DNA of 64,000 nucleotides from Pseudarthrobacter enclensis. Lineage in GTDB: Bacteria > Actinomycetota > Actinomycetes > Actinomycetales > Micrococcaceae. Location: assembly GCF_030811655.1 (NCBI RefSeq), contig NZ_JAUSRE010000005.1, positions 124,001-188,000 on the forward strand, written 5' to 3'. Positions 42,226 to 50,172 of this stretch are shown in pieces (the stretch's first letter is position 1; every line of letters begins with the position of its first letter). A program made the position numbers and the translations under genes. The notes beneath the pieces are model-generated. The model had not been told where the DNA came from. It searched no databases and saw only the letters and a program-made list of their open reading frames with translations.

Positions 42226-43164
42226 CTACCCCTTGTGGTCCAGGGCAGCAAGCAGCCGGCGCACCGATCCGCCCAGGTTCCAGTCGTTGGCCAGCGTTTC
42301 CAGCTCCGCGCGCCGGCCACCGGTGACGGGCTGCAGCAGGGCGCCTGCCTCGTCAAGGGTAGGCAGCTCCAGGGTGCGCACAAGGCGGACGACGGCGGGG
42401 GCTGCTGCCAGGTACCCGGCAGCGGCTGACAGTTTGGCCCGGACGGGTGCCGAGACACCGGGGCCGGACTGGTCCGCGGCGGCCAGCAGGTTTTCAAGGG
42501 TCCCGAACTTCAGCAGCAGGGACGCCGCCGTCTTCTCGCCGATCCCGGCCACGCCGGGCAGTCCGTCGGAGGCGTCCCCCCGCAGGGTGGCGTAGTCGGC
42601 GTATTGCTGCGGAAGGACCTTGTACTTGGCCACCACCGTCTCTTCCGTCATGACCTCCAGGTTCTTCATGCCCCGGGCCGTGTAGATCACCCGGACGGCG
42701 CGTTCGTCATCACACACCTGGAAGAGGTCGCGGTCGCCTGTGACGACATCCACGGGGAACCGGGCCTGGCTCGCATAGGTGCCCACGACGTCGTCGGCCT
42801 CGTGTTCGGCTGCGCCCACTATGGCGATGCCGGCCAGGTCGAGCACCCGGCGGATCATGGGCAGCTGCGCTTCGAGGCCTTCGGGCACCATTTCGACGTC
42901 GGTTCCGCCCGCAACCGCCTCGGCCACCCTATGGGCTTTGTACGTGGGGACGAGGTCCACCCGCCATTGCGGCCGCCAGTCATCGTCCCAGCAAGCCACG
43001 AGGTGCGTGGGGTTGTAATCCAGGCTCAGCCGGGCGATCATGTCCAGCAGCCCGCGGACGGCGTTGACCGGCGTTCCGTCGGGGCGCCGGATGGTGTCCG
43101 GGAGTCCGTAGAAGGCGCGGAAGTACAGGGACGCGGTGTCGAGCAGCATCAGGCGCTGGGGCAT
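42226..43164 (-). CDS. Stand-alone 5'-3' exonuclease (flap endonuclease-like)
   Basis: 312 residues homologous to the N-terminal nuclease domain of DNA polymerase I. LLDTASLYFRAFYGLPDT, EHEADDVVGTYA, VVTGDRDLFQVCDD and the helix-hairpin-helix GLPGVAGIGEKTAASLL supply the acidic metal ligands and DNA grip. Such proteins remove RNA primers or flaps and trim repair intermediates; the genome also has the same domain in PolA (25286-28126). The ATG at 43164 has a CAGGAT box six bases upstream, so it is probably transcribed from its own leaderless promoter although it lies 50 bases after the RibA fusion gene. Confidence 0.92.
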   Translation of the reverse strand: MPQRLMLLDTASLYFRAFYGLPDTIRRPDGTPVNAVRGLLDMIARLSLDYNPTHLVACWDDDWRPQWRVDLVPTYKAHRVAEAVAGGTDVEMVPEGLEAQLPMIRRVLDLAGIAIVGAAEHEADDVVGTYASQARFPVDVVTGDRDLFQVCDDERAVRVIYTARGMKNLEVMTEETVVAKYKVLPQQYADYATLRGDASDGLPGVAGIGEKTAASLLLKFGTLENLLAAADQSGPGVSAPVRAKLSAAAGYLAAAPAVVRLVRTLELPTLDEAGALLQPVTGGRRAELETLANDWNLGGSVRRLLAALDHKG

Positions 43165-43170
43165 ACCTTG

Positions 43171-43176
43171 ATCCTG
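43171..43176 (-). promoter_or_regulatory. -10 box of the exonuclease gene (leaderless)
   Basis: CAGGAT on the minus strand, six bases before the ATG at 43164. Confidence 0.4.
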
Positions 43177-43213
43177 ACACGGATCCGGCCGTCGCGGCAC
43201 AAGCCGGTTCGTC

Positions 43214-45070
43214 CTAGAAGGACCGGACCGTGAAGCCGAGGTCCAGCAGGCCCCGGCCGGCCTGTTCCAGGATAGGGTCGATGCCCAGGGTGGGGTGGCT
43301 CAGAAGGACGCTGACGTCCCGCTGGATGCGTTGCAGCGGATTGGCCAGCCGGTGGACGCTGCCGCCGGAGCCGGCAACCGCCAGGCGGACCGCTTCCTGC
43401 GCCGACTCCGCGCTGAGAGCGAGCGAGAGGCGAAGCGAGGCGCGCTGCCGGTCAGGCAGTCCGGCCACCGGGTCTTCGTCCGGGGACACGATGGCCAGCG
43501 CGGCCTGCCAGTGCAGCTGGGCGGTGGTCACCGCGCCTGACGCCCGCGCGTAGCGGGCCTGGGCCAGGGCCGACTCGCCTTGCCGGGTCTGCACGCCGTT
43601 CCTGTCCCTCGGCGCCAGCAACTGGGTGCGGAACAATTCAAGTGCGTATTCTGCCGAACCCAGCGCGACGGCCGGGGCAACGAGGTTCAGCAGGGTGGCC
43701 ATGGGCGAGTGGATCAGCGGGTCGTTGTGGAACAGGCTTCCGGGGTTGCCGGGCCCACTGAGCTCGGCCCAGTCAAGGACGCGGTACCCGGGCACGAAGA
43801 GTCCGTCCGCCCGGAGGTCGTTGCTGCCCGTCCCCCTCAAGCCATCGGTATGCCAGGCATCCAGGAGTTCCAGGTCCGCGACGGGAACGAGCGCCTGCAA
43901 CCGGACCCCTCGATGCTGCACGGCCAGCAGCGCCCAGCGGGAATGCATGACACCCGACGCGAAACTCCAGTGGCCGGAAATGGAGTAGCCGCCGTCAACC
44001 TTTGTCGCCGAGCCCACCGGCGCACTTGTGGCGGCCGCCAGCGGCATGCCTCCCGCGCCAAACACCTCGTCCTGGACGTCGCGGGGCCAGCGCGCCAGCA
44101 TCCAGGCGTGTTCGGCCAGATGGCCGGCGGTCCAGGCGGTGGATGCGCACCCCCTGGCAAGGGCCCTGACGGCTTCGCCGTACGTCCGGGCACCCAGCGC
44201 ATATCCGCCCACGGCCGCTGGCGGCAGGATCCGGAACACTCCTGCATCCTGCAGTTCCTGCACTGTCAGTTCCGGCAGGCGGCGCAGCCGCTCGGTTTCC
44301 TCGGCCCTGGCCCGCAAGCCAGGGATCATGGCTTCCACGCGGGCAAGCAGGCCATGGTGGCCCGGATTGCTTCCGGCAGCGGACTGCACAGGGTGCCCGA
44401 CGGCGGCCTGGCCGAGGTCCAGCGTATGTCCGGTACGGTCCCGCTTGGCGGCGAGGTACCGGGCGTTGGCGGCTGAAAGGTGGACGCCGGTGGGGATCTG
44501 TTGTTCGATGCCGATTCCCAGCGCCGCCAACTGTCCGGCCTTGTCGGGATTGTTGGTCAGCAACCGGATGCTGCCCGCACCGAGGGCGTGGAGCATCTGC
44601 GCTGCCGCCGTGTAGTCGCGGTCATCGTCCCGGTGTCCCAGCGCCACGTTTGCGTCGTACGTGTCCAGGCCCTGGTCCTGCAGCGCGTAGGCATCCAGCT
44701 TTGGATAGAGACCGATTCCCCGGCCTTCCTGGCGGAGGTAAAGAAGGAAGCCTCCGGCTGACGCGATCCGTTCCACGGCTTCCCGCAACTGTGGGCCGCA
44801 GTCGCAGCGTCCGCTGCCGAAGACATCGCCTGTCATGCACTCACTGTGCAGCCGGACAAGCGGCGCCGTGGTTCCTTCCAGCAGCGCCTGTTCCCACCCG
44901 CCCAGGGCCAGCAGCAGGTGTTCCCGCCCATCGGACAGTCCATGGAAGGTCATCACATCAGCGGAAGTGGCATACCCGTCCGGGAAGAGCAGGGGGATAT
45001 TCACCCGGGTGCGGATTGTTGCCGCGGGCAAACCGGCCGGAAGCGGCACTGAATGGATAACGGCGGTCAC
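43214..45070 (-). CDS. GTP cyclohydrolase II fused to an HsaA/HpaH-like flavin-dependent monooxygenase
   Basis: 618-residue two-enzyme fusion. Residues 17-212 are a complete GTP cyclohydrolase II: zinc ligands C78, C89 and C91 in HSECMTGD and GRCDCG, catalytic block LYLRQEGRGIGLYPK (111-124), and LLTNNPDKAGQLAALGI. After a 25-residue linker, residues 239-618 have the acyl-CoA dehydrogenase fold of reduced-flavin monooxygenases (HsaA, HpaH): GRTYGEAVRALARGCASTAW-like helix, SGHWSFASGV, GTGSNDLRADGLFVP (413-427) and the C-terminal LQRIQRDV. The GTG at 45070 has GAGGA five bases upstream. The first half makes the pyrimidine precursor of flavins; the second would hydroxylate an unknown substrate with FMNH2 or FADH2 from the reductase at 41485-42000. 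Confidence 0.9.
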   Translation of the reverse strand: MTAVIHSVPLPAGLPAATIRTRVNIPLLFPDGYATSADVMTFHGLSDGREHLLLALGGWEQALLEGTTAPLVRLHSECMTGDVFGSGRCDCGPQLREAVERIASAGGFLLYLRQEGRGIGLYPKLDAYALQDQGLDTYDANVALGHRDDDRDYTAAAQMLHALGAGSIRLLTNNPDKAGQLAALGIGIEQQIPTGVHLSAANARYLAAKRDRTGHTLDLGQAAVGHPVQSAAGSNPGHHGLLARVEAMIPGLRARAEETERLRRLPELTVQELQDAGVFRILPPAAVGGYALGARTYGEAVRALARGCASTAWTAGHLAEHAWMLARWPRDVQDEVFGAGGMPLAAATSAPVGSATKVDGGYSISGHWSFASGVMHSRWALLAVQHRGVRLQALVPVADLELLDAWHTDGLRGTGSNDLRADGLFVPGYRVLDWAELSGPGNPGSLFHNDPLIHSPMATLLNLVAPAVALGSAEYALELFRTQLLAPRDRNGVQTRQGESALAQARYARASGAVTTAQLHWQAALAIVSPDEDPVAGLPDRQRASLRLSLALSAESAQEAVRLAVAGSGGSVHRLANPLQRIQRDVSVLLSHPTLGIDPILEQAGRGLLDLGFTVRSF

Positions 45071-45088
45071 GGGTCCTCGCTTGCAGAG

Positions 45089-45140
45089 TTACTTGAAGAT
45101 TAAAGTAATCCTAGCCCTTATTAGTTAAAGCTTCAAGTAT
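45089..45140 (-). promoter_or_regulatory. Promoter and paired operators of the RibA-monooxygenase gene
   Basis: Minus-strand -35 TTGAAG (45131-45136), 17-base spacer, -10 TAGGAT (45108-45113), start near 45101. Two copies of one 20-base motif bracket it in opposite orientation: 45089-45108 over the start and -10, and 45121-45140 over the -35. In common orientation they match at 16 of 20 positions and share CTTCAAGTA. The first is an 8-of-10-pair palindrome with TTACTT arms. Centres are 32 bases apart, three turns. This is the layout of a MarR- or TetR-like repressor; no such gene is adjacent. Confidence 0.75.
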
Positions 45141-45206
45141 TACCCGGACGCTGGACCCTTGCTGCAATCACGTGCGGGATGTACTCCGGCAGTTGGGGGC
45201 CGCGGG

Positions 45207-47207
45207 TCAGAGCCAGTCGCCGTCGGCGTAGGCGCTGCGAACGTGGGCACGGAGGTACTCCCCCACCACGGCGGCGCCCAGGTCGCCTGCCTCGGGTGCC
45301 ACCACCCGGCCGTCCACGCGATGCGCCATCCGCTGGATGAAGCGCTCCAGGCCGGGGTCATTGCCAAGCCGGAAGAAGGTGGTCTGCGCCCCCATGCGGC
45401 CAAGGCGGTCTAATTCGCCGACGGTGGCGCGTATGGTTTCCGCATCCGGCGGCCAGTTGAACCAGGAGTCCCCGTCCGGGAGCAGATGCGCTGTGGGTTC
45501 GCCATCAGTGACAACCAGCAGGACCGGCTGCATTGACGGGTGGCGGCGGAAGAAGCGGCCGGCCAGCAGCAGACCGTGGTGCAGGTTTGTCCCCTGTTCG
45601 CGCAACGCAGGCAGCGAAGTAAGTTCGCCGATGTCCATGGACTGTGCATAACGGCCAAAAGTGATGAGTTCCAGGCGGTCGCCGCGGAAACGGGTGGACA
45701 CCAGGTGGTGCAGCGCGAGGGCGGTGCGCTTCATGGGCACCCAGCGCCCCTCCGCAGCCATGGAGAAGGACACATCCACCAGCAGCGCCACCGCGGCCTG
45801 CGTCCGGGCCTCCGTTTCGGCGACTTCGATGTCCTCCACGGCGAGGCGCAGTCCTCGGGCCGGGTCGCCGCCGTCGGCCATCGTGCGCTGGATGGCGTTG
45901 GTCATGGTGCGGGTGACATCCCAGGGCTCCGCGTCCCCGAACTCCCACTGGCGGCTGGAGCCCGTCAGTTCACCGGCAGCGCCTGCCATCCTGGTGTCCC
46001 TGCTGCCCTGCCGCCCGGACAATTGCCGGGCGGCGTCACGGAGCAGCGACTTCCCCAGCCGCCGCATGGCCTGCGGGGAAAGCCTGAGATCGCCGTCGGC
46101 GCCGCGCCGCAGGTAGCCGCCGTCCTGCATGGCCCGCTCGATCTCAGCCAGGGTGCGCGCGCTCACGGCGGCCTTCTCGCCGAGCTGGCGGGCCAGCGCA
46201 TCCAGGTCCAGGTCGTCGAGCCGGGAGCCGTTGTAGTTCTGCGAGAGCTGGTCGGACAGTTCGTCGAGTTCGGCAATGTCCTGGAGCACGCCGGTCCCGT
46301 CGCCGAGTCCCAGGCCTTCCTGCCCTTCGAAGCGTTCCGAACCCGTCCAGTCCTCTCCCGGCCGCAGGGCCTGGAGGGCCGCATCAAGTTCGCTGAGCTG
46401 GGCCATCAGTTCGGGTGAGCCGAATGCCTGGGCGGACAGCTGCATCAGCTCATTGCGCTGTTCGGGGGACATGGACTGCAGGAGCCGCTGGGCTGCGGCG
46501 GCGCGCTGGGCCAGGGCGTCCACCAGTTCCTCCACGGACTGCGGGTTCTCGGGGAAGAACTGGCCGTGTTTGGCCATGAAATCCTGGAAGTCGGCATCGC
46601 TGTCCTCGCCGCGCCGGTGCTTGCCCAGCAGTTCATTGAGGTCCCGGAGCATGGCGCTGACGGCTTCCCGGTCCTCGTCGGTGGCGCTTTCCAGCGCCTG
46701 CTTCATGCCGGCGAACCGCTGTTCGAGGACCTCCCGCCCCAGCAGGTCCTTGATCCTGTCGTACGCTTCACGGGCGGTGCTTGACTGCCAGTCGTAGGAG
46801 GCCAGTTCGTTAACAGCCGCTGCCGTGGAGGGCGGCAGGTTCTGCAGCTGCATCTCCCGGAAGGCCCGGTCGGTATTGTCCATCATGGCGTCGCGGGCCA
46901 GCTGCTTCCGCTCCTCCAGCACGGCCGTGTCCAGGAGTTTCTTCACCTCATCCAGGGTGCCGTCCAGCCGGTGGCGGCTGAGCAGGTCGCGCCGACGCTG
47001 CTGCACGCGCCGGGCAAGGTCATCCAGCCCGTCACGGTTTCGGCCGCCGCGCCGCAGGAATTCCTGGAGGGCGTGCCGCGGCGGGTAGCCTGCCATCACA
47101 TCTTCCGCGACGGCGTCCAGGGCCTCCCCGAGGTCTACCGGCGGGGCCAGTGGGTCCGGACCGCCGGTGTAACGGCCGTATCTGGCGGACCGTTTGTGGA
47201 TGGCCAT
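45207..47207 (-). CDS. VWA-domain protein, partner of MoxR-type ATPase
   Basis: 666 residues. The C-terminal third (about 465-640) is a von Willebrand A domain with the MIDAS metal motif DVSFSMA and VVTDGEPTAHL. The long N-terminal part is helical and charged, with AQLSELDAALQAL-type heptads and no catalytic motif. In actinobacteria such proteins are paired with a magnesium-chelatase/MoxR-like AAA+ ATPase, which remodels or activates a metal enzyme or complex. It starts 14 bases after the ATPase gene's stop. The client protein is unknown. Confidence 0.88.
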   Translation of the reverse strand: MAIHKRSARYGRYTGGPDPLAPPVDLGEALDAVAEDVMAGYPPRHALQEFLRRGGRNRDGLDDLARRVQQRRRDLLSRHRLDGTLDEVKKLLDTAVLEERKQLARDAMMDNTDRAFREMQLQNLPPSTAAAVNELASYDWQSSTAREAYDRIKDLLGREVLEQRFAGMKQALESATDEDREAVSAMLRDLNELLGKHRRGEDSDADFQDFMAKHGQFFPENPQSVEELVDALAQRAAAAQRLLQSMSPEQRNELMQLSAQAFGSPELMAQLSELDAALQALRPGEDWTGSERFEGQEGLGLGDGTGVLQDIAELDELSDQLSQNYNGSRLDDLDLDALARQLGEKAAVSARTLAEIERAMQDGGYLRRGADGDLRLSPQAMRRLGKSLLRDAARQLSGRQGSRDTRMAGAAGELTGSSRQWEFGDAEPWDVTRTMTNAIQRTMADGGDPARGLRLAVEDIEVAETEARTQAAVALLVDVSFSMAAEGRWVPMKRTALALHHLVSTRFRGDRLELITFGRYAQSMDIGELTSLPALREQGTNLHHGLLLAGRFFRRHPSMQPVLLVVTDGEPTAHLLPDGDSWFNWPPDAETIRATVGELDRLGRMGAQTTFFRLGNDPGLERFIQRMAHRVDGRVVAPEAGDLGAAVVGEYLRAHVRSAYADGDWL

Positions 47208-47221
47208 GCTGCGTCCTGTCC

Positions 47222-48610
47222 CTAGCCGTAGATGGTTTCCTCGTCGTCTGATTCCTTGGAGATCCTTCGGCCGAGGTACAGGCCTTCCAGTGCGAGTTCG
47301 ACGGCGGCGGCCCGCTGTCCGTCGTTTTCCGCACCCAGGCGCCGCCCGATTTCGTCGTAGAGGCCAGAGCCGTTCAGCGACGGAAGGTTGCCGAGGAACT
47401 CCTTTGCGGTGACCTGCTCGCCGGTGGTGACGGTGCGGTGCCCGTCAAGTGCTGCCACCAGCGGACCCATATCCAGGCCCTGGAAGTGGGCTCTTACAGA
47501 CTCGGCGGTGGCAGTTCTGAGGAGGTGGTCCAGGATGCCCTGTTCACGCCCTTCCTCGCCGGATTCGAACTCGATCTTGCCTGTCAGTACTTCCACGGCA
47601 GGTTCCAGGTCGATGATCCGGGCCACTGCGTGGTCCTCGCCCCTGAGGCTTGCCCGCCGCAATGCAGCCGCAGCCACCGTTTCCGCGCCCGCAATGGCGA
47701 AGCGGGCGGAAACGCCGGACGTCTGGTTGATGGCCGGGGACTGCCGCAGGGCCCGGGTATAGCGGGCCAGGATCTCCAGGATGAAGGGTGGGACGTCCGC
47801 CACCAGTTGGCCCTCCTGACGGATCACCGAGACCTCGTCCTCGAGTTCGATCGGGTAGTGCGTCCGGATCTCCGCCCCGAACCGGTCCTTCAGCGGCGTG
47901 ATGATCCGCCCCCTGTTGGTGTAGTCCTCCGGGTTGGCGGAGGCAACCACCAGCACGTCCAGCGGCAGCCGCAGCACGTAGCCGCGGATCTGGATATCGC
48001 GCTCCTCCATGACGTTGAGCATGGCCACCTGGATCCGTTCGGCCAGGTCCGGGAGTTCGTTGATGGCGATGATGCCGCGGTTGGAACGTGGAATGAGGCC
48101 GTAGTGGATGGTTTCAGGATCGCCGAGCCGGCGTCCCTCGGCCACGCGCATCGGGTCAACGTCGCCAACAAGGTCGGCTACCGACGTGTCCGGCGTGGCC
48201 AGCTTCTCTACGTAGCGTTCGGACCGGTGCCGCCACGCGACCCGCAGCCGGTCGCCCTCGGTCAGGGCGCGGGCCCGGGACTGCTCGGTGATGGGATCGA
48301 ATGGGTGCTCATTCAGTTCCGAATCCTCGATCACCGGAGACCACTCATCCAGCAGTCCGGCCAGGGTACGGAGCAGCCGGGTCTTGCCCTGGCCCCGCTC
48401 CCCCAGCAGGACAATGTCATGGCCGGCAATCAGGGCCCGTTCGAGCTGGGGTATGACGGTCCTGCTGAACCCGAACAGGCCGGGCCAGGGGTCCCGCCCG
48501 GAAGCCAGGGCGGCGAGGAGATTGTCGCGGATCTCATGGCGAAGGTCCTTCTGGACATAGCCTGCCGCACGCAGTTCACCAACGGTGTAGATATCGGGGC
48601 GATCAGTCAC
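47222..48610 (-). CDS. MoxR/magnesium-chelatase-like AAA+ ATPase
   Basis: 462 residues. Walker A GERGQGKTRLL (70-80), a helix-2-insert-type region, RGIIAINELPDLAERIQVAMLNVMEERDIQIRGYVLRLPLDVLVVASANPED (sensor 1 and Walker B vicinity) and late sensor-2 residues give the ChlI/MoxR-like fold. These ATPases act as chaperones with VWA partners to insert metals or activate enzymes. The gene is followed at 14 bases by the VWA gene in a two-gene operon. N-terminus begins MTDRPDIYTVGELRAAGY; the ATG start is the first in frame. Confidence 0.9.
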   Translation of the reverse strand: MTDRPDIYTVGELRAAGYVQKDLRHEIRDNLLAALASGRDPWPGLFGFSRTVIPQLERALIAGHDIVLLGERGQGKTRLLRTLAGLLDEWSPVIEDSELNEHPFDPITEQSRARALTEGDRLRVAWRHRSERYVEKLATPDTSVADLVGDVDPMRVAEGRRLGDPETIHYGLIPRSNRGIIAINELPDLAERIQVAMLNVMEERDIQIRGYVLRLPLDVLVVASANPEDYTNRGRIITPLKDRFGAEIRTHYPIELEDEVSVIRQEGQLVADVPPFILEILARYTRALRQSPAINQTSGVSARFAIAGAETVAAAALRRASLRGEDHAVARIIDLEPAVEVLTGKIEFESGEEGREQGILDHLLRTATAESVRAHFQGLDMGPLVAALDGHRTVTTGEQVTAKEFLGNLPSLNGSGLYDEIGRRLGAENDGQRAAAVELALEGLYLGRRISKESDDEETIYG

Positions 48611-48664
48611 TCCTCTACGGTAGCCCCCGGCCTGCGGCTAATCGAGAGATTCCTCCAGATTCCT

Positions 48665-48714
48665 GCGCGGCTACCGCTTGCCGCTCCCCGCGCGGCTACC
48701 GCTTGCCGCTCCCC
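48665..48714. repeat. Tandem duplication of a 25-base unit
   Basis: A 25-base unit beginning GCGCGGCTACCGCTTGCC and ending CTCCCC is perfectly repeated at 48665-48689 and 48690-48714. A partial third copy, CGCGGCTACGCTT, lies at 48745-48757 and contains the TACGCT -10 candidate of the histidine phosphatase gene. Probably slipped-strand duplication; copy number may vary among strains. Confidence 0.85.
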
Positions 48715-48764
48715 GCGCCTCGCAAGCTCGGCACGGGGTCCCCTCGCGGCTACGCTTAGACCTG

Positions 48765-49394
48765 ATGACACAGAGCACATTGATCCTCCTGGTGCGCCAT
48801 GGCGAAACGCCCACCACCGGTACAGTCCTGCCCGGCCGCGCCCCGGGCCTGCATCTCTCCGAACGTGGACGCGCCCAGGCGGAGGCGGTTGCGGACCGGC
48901 TGTCCGGGCTGCCGGTGGAGGCGATCTATTCATCGCCCCTGGAACGGGCGCGGGAAACAGCCGAACCAACGGCAGCCCGCACCGGCACAGCGGTGGCCGA
49001 AGAAGCCGGCCTCCTGGAATGCGACTTCGGCGACTGGACCGGGGCCGCGCTCGCCGGCCTCACAGGCCTGCCGGAATGGCAGACCGTCCAGCACAACCCG
49101 TCAGTCTTCCGGTTCCCCAACGGCGAGGGCTTCTCCGGCATGCAGGCACGGATCGTCGGCACCCTGGAGACCCTCCGGGCCGCCCACCCGGGCGGGGTAG
49201 TGGTCTGCTTCTCCCACGCCGACCCTATCAAGGCGGCCGTGGCCCACGCGCTGGGCACCCACCTGGACCTATTCCAGCGGATCATGATCAGTCCGGCGTC
49301 GGTCTCCGCCATCTCCTACGCAGACGGGAAGGCGCCTGCCGTGCTCACGGTGAATTCGACGTCGGAACCGCTGAGCGGGCTGAGGCCCGCGTGA
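48765..49394 (+). CDS. Histidine phosphatase, MSMEG_4193 family
   Basis: 209 residues. The catalytic LLVRHGETPTTG carries RHG with the phospho-acceptor His, LERARETAEP the second Arg, and CFSHADPIKAAVAHALG the second His. The MSMEG_4193 branch (phosphoglycerate-mutase-like) is found next to SCO1664-family genes in actinobacteria, usually with DUF3090 and mycothiol genes. The substrate is undefined. The ATG at 48765 is chosen; a longer frame to 48678 would pass through the tandem repeats. A TACGCT -10 is eight bases upstream. Confidence 0.9.
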   Translation: MTQSTLILLVRHGETPTTGTVLPGRAPGLHLSERGRAQAEAVADRLSGLPVEAIYSSPLERARETAEPTAARTGTAVAEEAGLLECDFGDWTGAALAGLTGLPEWQTVQHNPSVFRFPNGEGFSGMQARIVGTLETLRAAHPGGVVVCFSHADPIKAAVAHALGTHLDLFQRIMISPASVSAISYADGKAPAVLTVNSTSEPLSGLRPA

Positions 49395-49404
49395 AGCGGG
49401 ACAG

Positions 49405-50124
49405 ATGGCTTCGGAGCGCACGGTGCCGGCTCGGGAGCTGACGCTCCTTAACGAGGGCCGCGTGGAGTTGCTGGGCCGGATCATGAGCGGCAGCAACGCC
49501 ACGTTCCTGGTGGAGCTTTCCTGTGCCGACGACTCCGCCTGGGCGGTGTACAAGCCTGAGGCCGGGGAGCGGCCCCTGGCGGATTTCGACGCCGGCCTGT
49601 ACCGCCGGGAGCGCGCGGCCTACCTCCTCAGCGAGGCACTGGGATGGGGTCTGGTACCGGCCACGGTGGTGCGCACGGATGCGCCCCTTGGGGTGGGATC
49701 GCTGCAGTGGTTCATCGAGGGCGAGCACGAGGAGCATTACTTCACCCTCTACGCCGACGCGCCCGAAACACACGCGGAGCTGGCGCGGATTGCCCTGTTC
49801 GACTACGTGGCGAACAATACGGACAGGAAAAGCGGGCACGTGCTGCGCGGTGCCGACGGCCGCATCTGGGGCATCGACCACGGCCTCTGTTTCTCCGCGG
49901 CGTTCAAACTGCGCACGGTAATCTGGGACTTCGCCGGCGAACCCATACCGGAGGCCCTGCTTGAAGACATCGCGCCCCTCGCCGCGGACATTCCCGCCGG
50001 GCTGGCGGAGTTGCTGGACCACGCCGAGGCCGTTGCCCTGCAGCGCCGGGTCCAACGCCTGCTGCAGGAACGAGTGCTTCCCGTCGACAGGACCGGCATG
50101 CGCTACCCATGGCCACTGGTCTAG
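49405..50124 (+). CDS. SCO1664-family protein (phosphoinositide kinase-like fold)
   Basis: 239 residues. SGSNATFLVELSCADDSAWAVYKPEAGERPLADFDAGLYRRERAAYLLSEALG is the family opening with the Lys of the ATP site; IALFDYVANNTDRKSGHVL (catalytic loop, Asn/Asp) and WGIDHGLCF (metal-binding Asp) complete a PI3/4-kinase-like core. The phosphate acceptor is unknown. It begins ten bases after the histidine phosphatase stop, in a classic actinobacterial pair. The expected third member, DUF3090, is not found next to it here. Confidence 0.87.
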   Translation: MASERTVPARELTLLNEGRVELLGRIMSGSNATFLVELSCADDSAWAVYKPEAGERPLADFDAGLYRRERAAYLLSEALGWGLVPATVVRTDAPLGVGSLQWFIEGEHEEHYFTLYADAPETHAELARIALFDYVANNTDRKSGHVLRGADGRIWGIDHGLCFSAAFKLRTVIWDFAGEPIPEALLEDIAPLAADIPAGLAELLDHAEAVALQRRVQRLLQERVLPVDRTGMRYPWPLV

Positions 50125-50172
50125 GAAGCTGATCCTGGGCCCATGCCGGGTGGACCCTGTGGTGGACTGCCG

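Noticed and set aside
43214..45070. The RibA-monooxygenase fusion as a sequencing artefact
   Set aside because: The frame is continuous through the linker with normal codon bias, and both domains are complete. A relative lacking the fusion would reopen the question.
41385..45140. One regulator for both the tandem palindrome and the fusion-gene operators
   Set aside because: Both contain AAGCTT, but the flanking half-sites differ in length and sequence, so a shared regulator is not supported.
47438..49441. Open frame across MoxR antisense and into the histidine phosphatase
   Set aside because: Crosses two real genes and the tandem repeat; no homology visible.
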